A DNA stretch of 64,000 bases from Romanomermis culicivorax (lineage: Eukaryota; Nematoda; Enoplea; Mermithida; Mermithidae). The DNA lies in contig CAWUHX010000012.1 in assembly GCA_963922205.1 (NCBI GenBank), positions 372,001-436,000 on the forward strand. Reading direction: 5' to 3'. This document shows, one piece after another, positions 47,581-59,100 of this stretch; the stretch's first letter is position 1; every line of letters begins with the position of its first letter. The notes below the pieces were generated by a model. The model was not told the origin of the DNA and did no database searches. It worked only from the letters and a program-made list of their open reading frames with translations. Made by a program: the position numbers and the translations under genes.

Positions 47581-48104
47581 TGTCGCCAGGAATTTTTTCG
47601 GGGGAGGGGGCACACATTTTTTTGACTTAATTTACTGTAAAATTGACATTTCCGACTTGACTTTTCCTTGAAAACAAAAACCATAAGTTAACTTCTGCTT
47701 TTTTTAACACTTGAAACATTTCGGGGGTGCATGGCCCCCCATCCCCTTCTGCCCACAAGACTGCCCGGTATGCATTTCTACCAACGCGGCTTACATAACA
47801 TTGGGAGACTGCTGTTGCTTTTAGAAAGTATGTATTCACTGGTATTCTAGAACACCTTGATATTCTTGTTGACAAAACCTACGGACCCACTAATTTTCCT
47901 AGCGCGCGCCCGGCGATCACATTTTTGAATGGTCGACACGGTGTTTTTTTTGCACTGTGCAGAACTTTTTTTCAGGTTTTTTGCACCGTGCAAAAAAATA
48001 TCTGTCAAATGTGGGAAAAAATTTGGTGTTTTCACACAGAAAAGAAGCATTTTGGTGCATTTTAGTAGGTCCAAATCTCAAAATTTTCCGGCGCAGAGCG
48101 CCGG

Positions 48105-49100
48105 AAAATTTTGTTATTTCATGTCTAATTGGTGGTCTTCAATATTATATCATTATATTTAATGAAGATCCCAATTTTCCCTTCATACATTTTTTTGACA
48201 AAGATCAACACATCAATTTGATGCATTTTAGAACGTCATAATCTCAAAATTTTCTGGCGCTTCGCGCCGGTTATAACTTTAATAATCATAACTATGTATT
48301 ACACAGCTCAGACGCGGCTTTCAGAATGTCTACCTTCACCTATCATTTAGTGTATAATAGTTTTCATCATCCCAAACGTATTATCTCATGTTTTAAATGG
48401 TAATCTTCAATATTATCTTGATATTTAATGAAGGTTCACAGTTTTTCCTTGAAACGTTTTTTGAGAAAGATCAATATGTCAAGCGATTATTCCTTTCTTT
48501 GAAGCGATTATTCCTTTCTTAACGTGAAATCAATTCAGAAGCTTCATGGAAGTAGTTTTCGGAAATTTCTACTCTTCCACTAATATCTTTTCGGCCAAGT
48601 TCATGAGAGTCAACGAATAAATTGTTGGTTTTAAAATTTTGCAAATAATAAAAAATTACGACTTTTGAACACAAAATTTGAATCTAATTCCTAAATTAAA
48701 TGTTTAGAAAATTGATTTTGCCGCGTCGCTGAATGTCAATAGACAAAAAATTTTTCTGGCGCTTCGCGCCGGAAAGATTAACATCTTTTTTGGGCTTTCA
48801 CTTGTCATCATAGAGGACTTAACCATCTTTATCATCTAATGCAAATTCATTATGCTATTGGACAGTTTTCTAGAAAGTTTGTTCCGCAATGCTTGTAAAT
48901 TAGACTTGAAACTGGAAAATTTCAGTTTTTTGCTCAATTTTAATGTTTGCAGTTATCAATAAAATTTGAAAATTACACTGATTTGATTATTAGTCTTTGG
49001 CCATGACGTAGAATAACACAGGTTACTTATTTATATCTATTTTTGCTATATACAAATTGTACAAATGAAATATTGGCTGCTGTTTGTACATGTGCAAAAA
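48105..49100 (+). repeat. Dispersed repeat D, copy D2 (with a partial second start)
   Basis: Matches D3 (52590-53440) over about 800 bp: GCCTACC/GTCTACCTTCACC, ATCATTTAGTGTATAATAGT, AATCTTCAATATTATCTTGA, AAGCTTCATGGAAGTAGTTT, the CGCCGGAAAGATTAACATC block and TGAAATATTGGCTG. It contains two perfect GGCGCTTCGCGCC palindromes (48255, 48758). It lies downstream of SETDB1. Confidence 0.7.
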
Positions 49101-50121
49101 AAACCTCTGTTTATAGTACAAAAAAATTTTGGGCGTGCAAAACTTTTTTGGCGATTTTTTTGCACCGTACAAAACAGCTCGAGTAAAAAAACACTGGGTC
49201 GACATGAAAATTTTTTGCCTACTACCATGCGGGCTACACAAAAGTTGCGTTATAAGGTGGAGGTGCGATTTTTGAAAACAACAAATTTAAATTCGTGTGT
49301 GCGCTTCTGAAGCATACGGTATCCCATATACGTCAAACCAATCATTTTTCTAATTAGAAAAATAGTATCGATCATCAACAACACCGACTCTTGCAGCATT
49401 CGTAATCTCTAGAATATCTTTCAAGATTGCCAACTTTTGCGTGCTTGTCGATCAAATCGAGAAAGAGAAACATGTTTTCGATCTACGACGCGCAAACTAA
49501 GCTTCATTATAATGCTAAATGATAAAGTGAGAGAAAAAGTGATGATTGAACGAAAGAAACCGCTAATGAAAATAGCATGTTTTATCTAATAGACCTTATC
49601 AGTTGTTTACAAGCCCAACTTGGCACGAGTCGAGCGATCTGATGTTTTTTTTCAAACTGGCTTTTTGGAACAAAAAGAAATGCCCGGTTGATCGGTATTA
49701 GTACGACGTATCAATATGCTTAAGCAGAATAATGAAAAAAATTGAGAATTAGGTGTTTGAAAAAAACACACTCTGGTTGGCTATTGCGCATGTAAACATA
49801 TTTACGACTAAACTAGACGATGGTTTTTTTGAAGTCGTCATGGAGACGCTGGCTTAAAACGAAACGATAAACAAATTGGACGTAACCGGAGATAGGCGAA
49901 AATGCAATCTCAGAAAAAAAATGCGCGAAAAATGTCTCGTTTTACAGATTTTATCCAGTTTTTGGCCAATTTTAAGATAAAAATAAACTCGCAATGTTGA
50001 AAAATACTGAGGAATACCAATGAATCTGTACAAGAAAAATCATTCATTAATGCAAATTTTCATTATAACAAATCTGATAAATTTTCATATAAAAAATTTA
50101 AAAAGAAGCACTGCCGAAAAC

Positions 50122-53100
50122 TCATAAAAGTCTACCGCGACAATGTTCCGATCGACATTTACATTTGATAATTTTACCAGGTACCGAATCCGGTACGTAG
50201 CTGTAATCCCAACGCAATTCCGTACCGGCTTTTATAAGTTCCGAAGCGAAAAAAGCTACCCAAGGCAATGTTAACATGTGAGTATCGACAAAAACGTTTT
50301 GTACGAATACGTTTGGCGAACAACTATGATTCAAATAACGACCTACGTTACCCGAAACTTTAGCGTCCAGAATTAATATATCTTTATCTTGGATATAATC
50401 ACGGAGGCGAAATTTTTTTTCGTTGGGTTTGATACTTGATAAGGACGTTTGCATTCGAAGAGAATCTTGAAAACAAAATAGAATAAATATGCGAAACTTG
50501 GCTTGAACTTATTCAATAAAAAGAGCTACAAAAATATCGAACATAACAAGACATTGAAAATTCAATCCATTTTGAGGCTCTTGCGTAAACATTTTTAGCA
50601 AAATAGTATCGAAAGACTGTCACTGGTCGTTATAGCAGAATCAAACTTGATGACGAGCAATTATTGATTTTTATTCACCCGTTTCATCGATTACATCTTC
50701 GACGAGTTTTATTTTCTTCCTGGAATAGAAATAATGATTAGTTTAATCGAACGAACGAATGTTAAAGAATGTTCCAATTAAGCTCTGCAAAAAATATCAA
50801 CTCTTGATTTCTTCCAGTGATGATTATAGTAGCTTGCTTCGAATTATTCACTCGAGTACAGTCTTTTTAAACAATGAAAATTTCAATCTCATAAAAAATT
50901 GTTCCCACTAACGAACTATTTTTGGCGATTTTTGGAAGAGATTAGCCGAAGAGATTAACCAATGAAGCGTTAAATAACATTCGTCTTACATGTCCAAAGA
51001 ATCTCCACTATCGGTGCTGCTGTCTGAGTGGTAAGCTTCCGCTTCGTAGCCTTCTTTCAACTCGAAATTATGGACAAAATCTAAATCGGCTAGATACTCG
51101 TCGCCTTGTGTCTTGCCAACTTCATTAGCTTTGTCGTCACTGAGTACGTTACCAGCGTAAACACAAATAAATGCACCCTGCGGAAAGAAAACTGTTAATA
51201 AATATGTCCAGTACATACTTATATACCCAACAGCTGGGCATTGGAAAAAATTCTTGCTGATTGATGAATTCATTCTTTATAGTGATTGCTTGATTTTCGA
51301 ATTTTAGCTACCTGTTTTTATTTCAAAATTGATACAATCTTTGCTGTTTTGTTTCAAGTTATCAAAAATAATTCATTTCTCGCTGATGTTTTTAGTTTTT
51401 TAGCTAGTTGACGGCACACACAGCTGATTAAAAACATCAACACGTGAAGACATTGTCCAGTTCTGATATGCAGTATGCTGAAAATAAAAAAATCAAGTAC
51501 CGAGTACTAATGTTATTGGGGGAATTTTATACAAATGGCCCCAAAGTAATGGACCGTCATATATTTAGTCATTCCAATTCACTTTGTTGTATTTGAAAGA
51601 TACTACAATCGACTATCATTTCATTTACCTTCATCTGGTTAACCTCAAGTAGTGTGAAACGGGGTGCCTTCTACAGTAGAGAACCTTTCACACCTTATAA
51701 TGCAGGTAGTAGTCAAAAAGACGTCATTTACTTTGTAACATTATTCGCAGCTTGAACTTTTTTCAATTGAATCACTGAAAAAAAAAATTTCTGTCGCATC
51801 TCTTCCGAGACACCCTGTTGCACAACCATTATGAATAAATCAATGAAATTGTGCCAGTGATTCGACCAACGTCTTATCTTTTTATTGATTCAATCTCAAC
51901 ATTTTTCATGTTTTCTTCATCCCGTTGATAGCATATTTAATGGCATAAAACAGCCTCTATTTTCATCAATTTTCAAGACGTGCATACATCTACAGCTCCC
52001 AAAACGGTAAACAAACCTGATTTGAATTTTAATGCAGTGTCTTGGACATTAGCGGCTGCAGAAATAAAGAAAACATTTTGCGGCATTTTATAGCAGGGCG
52101 TCCAAAAAAGGCTTCAAATTACTCTTTTAGGTTATTTCGACTTCATTTTCGACACTTTAAAATGGGATGAAAAGTGTAAAGTAAGACATGAGAAAATTTC
52201 TTTCATACCTTCTGCATATAATAAACTTTGGAGATTTATATTTCGAAACACGCATAGAGAATGAAAAGTCCCAAAAAATGTAAAACTTCCAACTTTTTCA
52301 GTACTGTAGGAAACCCAATTTTGACTTTTGCGCCGAATAAATGCTGTCACAATACTCAGCATGTAAAACTACTCAGGATATTTCATTTTCAGATATTACT
52401 AAGATTCAGGTATTTCTAACTTATCATAGGTCAATGGAGCAGTAGGTAAAATCTCAGAAACAGTGTTTTTTCTGCCGGAGGCAAATGGAAATTTTTTGGG
52501 TCACTGAGGTAGTAGTCATTTGTACATGTACAAACGGCTCTTTCTCCGTTTAGGGAAGAAAATTTTGGGGATAAGGTACAGAAAATATGCATTTTGATGC
52601 ATTTTAGCGGTTCATAATCTCAAAATTTTCCCCTAGCTCAGACACAACTTTCAGAATGCCTACCCTCACCTATCATTTAATGTATAATAGTTTTCATCAT
52701 CTCAAACGTATTATTTCATGTTTTAAGTGGTAATCTTCAATATGTTATCTTGATACTTAATGAAGATTCGCTGTTTTTCATTGGAATATTTCTTGAGAAA
52801 GATCAATACGTCAAGTCTGTAAACTTTTTGAAGCGATTATTTCTTTCTTAACGTAAAATCAATTCGGAAGCTTCATGGAAGTAGTTTTCGGAAATTTCTA
52901 CTCTTCCACTCATATCTTCTCGGCCAAGTTCACGAGAGTTAACGAATAAATTACCGGTTAAAAAATTTTTCAAATAATAAAATTCTAAAAATTACGACTT
53001 TTGAACACTAAATTCGAATCTAACTCTTGAAATAAATGTTTGGAAAATTAATTTTCCGGCGTCGCCGAATGTTAAAAAGGTGCAAGCGCCGGAAAGATTA

Positions 53101-56100
53101 ACATCTTTTTTGGGCTTTCACTTGTCATCATGGAGGACTTAACTATCGGTGTATCATCTAATGCAACTTCATTATGCTACTGGATAGTTTTCTAGACAAA
53201 TTGTTCTACAATGCTTGTAAATTAGACTAAAAACTAAAAAATTTCCGTTTTTTCCTCAATTTTAATGAATTTTTTTTGTAGTTATAAATAAAATTTGAAA
53301 ACTACACTGATTTGGTTATTAGTCTTTGACCATGACATAGAGGAACACAGGTTACTTATTCAGTTATTTATACCTATTTTTGCTATGTACAAATTGTACA
53401 AATGAAATATTGGCTGTTGTTTCTACACGTGCAAATGGGTCATGTACAAAAAAACCCTGCTCTGAAATCGTGTTTAAATGATGTCCCACAGAATAACATG
53501 TGGAAAAATATAACGGACCCGGACCCGAAATTACCCGACTATTTTTCTGGACCCGGACTCAGACCTGATATTCTCAAAATTTTGGACTCGGACACGATAT
53601 TCTTGAAATTTTGAACCCGGACCTGGACTCGAAGAGGATATTCTGAAAATATTGGACCCGATGCATGTATAGAATAGAAATTTCCACAGGGGAATCAGAC
53701 ACAAAATTTTTCTACTCAGTGAAGACTGATTAGAATGCAATAAAATTTCGTTTCTGAGGTCTCTCGGTGGCTCTTTCAGTTCCAACAAAGGAAAATTTAA
53801 TTTTTCCCAAGGATTTTCAATATTTCAATACACTTCCTTGGCCCGAAAAAAAATCGTCAAACCAGGGTTTTTTTCATTTTTTCTCGACAGGCCAATTAGC
53901 TCATAGGGTCAAAATTTTACAGGCCAATCCGAATTTCAACAAGCCAAAACTAAAAAGTTTGTAATCAAATGTGGGAGCATAAAAACAATGTTTTTTTCAA
54001 CAAATTTATTTAAAAACATCCTTCAAAATTACAGTAGAAACCCACATAACGGATCAATCATTTTCAATACATTCTCAATCGAACACAAAAGAACAAGGCT
54101 CACATATTAGATCAGTCATTATTCAAATCAATCATCGGGTTATTTTTTCAAAAGCCAGGTTGCAATGTACGACTTGAGGAAAAAATTTGGCTGCACAGAT
54201 ACATTTTTAATTGCTCATTCTAAAATTGATACATTTGCTTAGTTTCATCAGAAATATGATTAAAAGCTACTTCCCTTGTATATTTCATTCACTTCGCGTC
54301 ATTTCCAGACTTTTAAAACTGAATTTCCTGAGTTTTCGAGGGAAAATAAAGCTAGCTAAAGTAACTTGTTCGGCGCCTAGCGCCAAAAAATGTTGATTCC
54401 GAGGCCTCTAAAACGTCCGAAATTAATTTTTTCAGCACATTCTTCAACAAATACCGATGATCGATCGTGATGTTTTCACCATTTGGTTGGCGGAAGCATT
54501 CAAACATTTTCCTAATATTTTCGATCCAGTGTTTTTTTTTGGTCAAAACTTTTTTCCACAAATGTGGAAAGACGTTCAAATTTTTTTCAACATACGGAAA
54601 AATTTTGCAACATTTTAATTTATCTATTATTACGTCGTATGTGTAATGTATATTGTGTATGTTTTACATAGAAATGAATAGAGTTGCTTCGGTATTAATT
54701 TGAGCGACGTCTTATAAGAATGATGTTTTTTAGATGTCAAATAAAATTACCAATTATATTAAATCTGTACAACCGCGGATTGAATTTGCACATACAGCAC
54801 CTGCCGAAACGGATGCAAATAACAATCAGTTAGTCGATTTGTCAAATGGCAACATGGCTGCAGTTGATGTCATTGCTCGTACGTTTCAGACTAGTTGGTC
54901 AAAAGATTTTCCATGGCTTGTTCGAGTCACTGAAAACACCGTAAAATGCACAGTTTGCGAACGAAACAAAATTGACAAAAAGAACGACTGGGAAAGAAAT
55001 TTCGACGTGGCTCAAACCGACCTTTTTGAAACATGCGGTCAGTGTTAAACAGAAGCAAAATTTACAAATTGCGCCCATGCAAATTCAGTTAATTGCCGCA
55101 GTCGAGAAAGCACAAATGAAAATCGAATCTCAAACGATTGCGCTGATGACAAATAAACTAGCGGGAATGCAAAATGAAATTAGTATAAATAAGATAGAAT
55201 TTTTGCATACACTGACGTCGCATCACCTTGAAAAGGTGAAAGACAAAGCCCGAAATTCGAGTAGTAGCAATTCCAAGTACAAATACAAAATTTCTACCAA
55301 ACATCAGTTGTTGTTTTCTACTTATCGAATGTTGGAGTTGATTGGTCGTGCCATTCTCGATTCTTGTATTTCAAAGGTATTATTTACTATTCTAATAAAG
55401 CTTAATATTAAAAAACTAAGACGCTTTCAGTTTAAAAGTGCCAAAGCTATATGCCTTCATGTCAATATATTTGTGGTGCCAAAATATTTGTGGTGTAATA
55501 TTTGTGGTGCCAAAATTTTGTTGCTGTATCTGACAACGGTTGCAGTTGAAGACAAGAATTCCGGTGAACATTACGGGGCGGCTATTGAATTAGATGATTG
55601 ATGTGACGCATCCAGTATTGCATCAAAAATCAATGAATGGATAGCCAGTGTTGGTGTTGACAAGACGAAAATAGCAATGTTCACTTCCGATGGTGCCGCA
55701 GTGATGTTGGGGAAAATATCCGGCGTTGCTCAGAGGTTGCGAGCGGAATATGGTTATACGCTGCTGATCGATTACCATTGCATCTGTCATCGCGAAAGTT
55801 TGGCAATAAAAGATGCTTATAAAGTAAAGTTTTACGATTTGAATAGCAAAACAATTTAAACTACATAGTAATTCATAGAATTTTCCTGTTCTGTGCAAAC
55901 TGGAGCGTTTGCTTCGTGATCTCATAACGTATTTTTCTTGTCACAACAATATGGTCAATTTGCAAAAAGCCGCAAAAATTTTGGAAGAAGTGGCATTTAT
56001 GCCCCAAAGAATTTATGAAATTCGGTAAAGTATTGCTAAATTTTTTGTATCAAAATTTGACTTGAAACTCAATTTCTATTTTAAGCTGGCTATTGCGTTT

Positions 56101-59100
56101 CAAGATAGTCGGCGACTTTGTCAAATCTACGCCAGTGATTCTAGTTTTCTTGCAACAACGTTCTAACGACAACGACGATGATGGACAAGCTGAGGTACAT
56201 ATATGTGCCATTAGAGCCTATGAGCTTTTCGGAATTTTTTAATGAAAATATTACATAAAAAAGGCGCTGTATCGGTGATTTGCTCATATGGATGGAGGTG
56301 AGGTATCGACTATCACTATACATATAGACTTACCTAATTTTTGGAATTTTATTTCACAGACACCAACGACGAAATTGACGATCAAGATGGAGGAGACTAT
56401 TTGCTAATCGGAGAATTGTGATTTTACCATTTCATATAAGTGTGATTAGATTTTTTCTCGGTGTTATTTGAAAACAATTTCTGGATAAAATAAATGTATG
56501 GCGAATAAAATTTTTTGAGAACTCGTCAAAGTTTTTGCAACATTTGTTGAAAGAGGTCAAAATTTTTTTCCACATTTCAGAAAAGTTTTCCACATTATAG
56601 TGCAAATGTAGCAAAAAAACACTGTTTCGATCTAATATATCTAGAGCCAGTAATTTTATTTTCATAATTATTCATCATGACTGTTTTCAAATGTATAAAG
56701 CATGAAAAAGTGCGATAGGTATTTTACTTCGGACTTGGATATCGGTAATTAATACCGGCGCATAGCACCGGAACAAATTTTTGGATTTTGATATTCTATA
56801 GCATTGGAAAAAATATTTTGAATATCTATTTCCTGCATGAAAGGTCTAATTTCTCAATGAATTCAACGTGTTTTCAGTCGGAAAAACGAAAATTCAAAAA
56901 TTAGGCAAGCAACAAAGAAATCGGATGGCTTCTTCAGACAGAAAAACTTCTGCCATTTTCATATGCTGATGATTGCCTTAATCATTTTCCCAATGCAAAA
57001 ACTTATGTTCACAAACTCGAAAATTCTAGAATACCCCAAAACGATTTTGTGAACATTTTCGTCAAATATGTGAAAAAAAAACAATACAAAGTCAAACATC
57101 CATCCATAACATGCTGATGTTTAAAAGCAATAAGCATAAGCTAGGCCGACATTTTCCGACCGCACAACAGAAATGATACCAAGAATCATCAATGATTTAA
57201 AATCCAGCGCGAAGGGCCAGCAAATTTTCGGTATTTCTTTTCATAGAAATGCATCTCTGGACAGGAAATTCACCTGATCAATAGAGTCGTTAGACTCTAA
57301 TTTTTACAAGCCGATTTGGCTTGTGCCCCTAAATTTTTAGGAGCCAATCGGAATTTGCCATGGCTCCTAATTGGCTTAAAAAACCCTGCGTCAAGCACCC
57401 CCCTGAACTTTTTCCAAGACAGCTTTCTTTATGATTTTTATGAATACTCTGTATGAAAAACATGCTTGTGGAACTTTTTTGTTTTTTTTGCTCGCCCGTA
57501 CCCATCCCCCATCGTCGATAAAAAGTCCGAGGACTCCCTCTCCTGAAAAATTCTTTCCGTGCATGTCTGGGGTAAATCACCTGAGACCCCGGAAATTTCT
57601 GCCTGGCCAAAAAATGCTCAAACAGCACCCCTAAGCCTTTTGGAACGACATTTTTACATTATTTTTATGCACATTATGTAAGATAAACATGCAAATGGAG
57701 CTTTTTTTTTTTGCTCACTCAGCCCCATCCTCTCGATAAAAAGTTCGAGGACCCCTGGACAAGTCTTGCCGTGCATGTCTGGTCAGGACCATACATGCAC
57801 ATAGGGTGGTAGGGGGTAAACAATCCTACATGAGATTCTGGACAGCCCATAGTCCGAAAAAGTCCAACACCTCCTCTGCATCTTTTTCGAAGACAGCTTT
57901 TTTGATGACCTTTGTACATATTTAGTGTGAAAGACCTGTTTTTTTGTTAACCCACCCATCCCCTTCGATGAAAACTTCGAAAACCCTTTCCTTGGAAAAT
58001 TCTTGCCGTGCATGTCTGGTCAGGACCTCCAGCAAGCCCCTCCCCCCTCACGAGAACATGTATGGACCGCACCCATAGGATAAGTCGCCTCCACCAGACC
58101 ACGATGCTTCGTCACATGTCTATTGTATTAAGTCACCTAGATTATTCACAAAAATTCACCTTAGGAATGTCGTATAATGTTCGAATGCCCCAACCGCATT
58201 CTAACGTTTTGAAAAGCTAAAAAATTCAGATAATTAGAAATTTAGAATAAACCCAACCGGAAATTTACCTGCAGGCAGCAGGTCAGAGGATTTTGCACGA
58301 CTCGGTTTACACACGATTTTTTACATTTACAAAGATCGTTACATTCGTAAATGCCCGACGAAACTTGACCTTGCGGTAAACGCCGAAAATCGTAGCAAAA
58401 CTTCTTCGCTGCTTCGACGAGGGTTTGTTTGCCTTTTCGACCCGCTTCAATAGTTAATAATTGACATGCACATTCGAGACGATTCGAACAATCATCTAAG
58501 ATGGAAGAAGAGAAAAGAAGCTACAACTGAAGAAAATAACAACCAAGAATATATACATAGATATTGAAATACGGTGCACGGGGAATGTGCATGTAACTTG
58601 ATTTCAGAATAAATGCATCAGTTTTTGCACCACTGCAATGCCATGTTTAAAGGATTCTAAAAGCTCAGGATGTATCAGCTCTCTTCTAATACTGAAGACT
58701 TTTCCAATGGCCGAAGCCTGGAAATCCTTCACTAGGAAGCTGAAAAAGTAAGATATTATTCAACAGAAGCTGGTTATCATCAAGCCACTGATTTGGAGAG
58801 AAAATTTGACGTACACAAAGTTCTGAAAAACAACAAAATGAGATGAGCAAAGTTTTGACACAAAATCATTTTAGAAAAATGATGTACGGGTATTTTCCTT
58901 TTCCGAGGTTCCTTTCGCAGAAAATCTTTTACTTTTCAGTTTTAATCAATAGAAATCAAAAATAACGATTTATCATTTCACCCAACAATTAATACACGGT
59001 GACCTTCAATTGGCGGATTGAAAACATGCATAATCACCTTCACAATCGCAGCCACACAAAAATTCCGACGCTAAATTCAAATTAACATTGTTGTCCGTCG

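Larger units (their letters stand above)
54150..57300. repeat. Dispersed repeat E, copy E4, split by a hAT element
   Basis: Left part 54150-54526 (AGGTTGCAATGTACGACTTG, GGCGCCTAGCGCC) and right part 56633-57300 (CCGGCGCATAGCACCGG, ATCCATAACATGCTGATG) together match E1/E2 in order; the 54527-56624 hAT element lies between them. Confidence 0.6.

Noticed and set aside
58601-58745. Open minus-strand segment resembling a TFIIS-type helical domain (IGKVFSIRREL)
   Set aside because: It lies inside a SETDB1 intron, would break the pre-SET domain if included, and the resemblance is only a few residues; the other strand is equally open.
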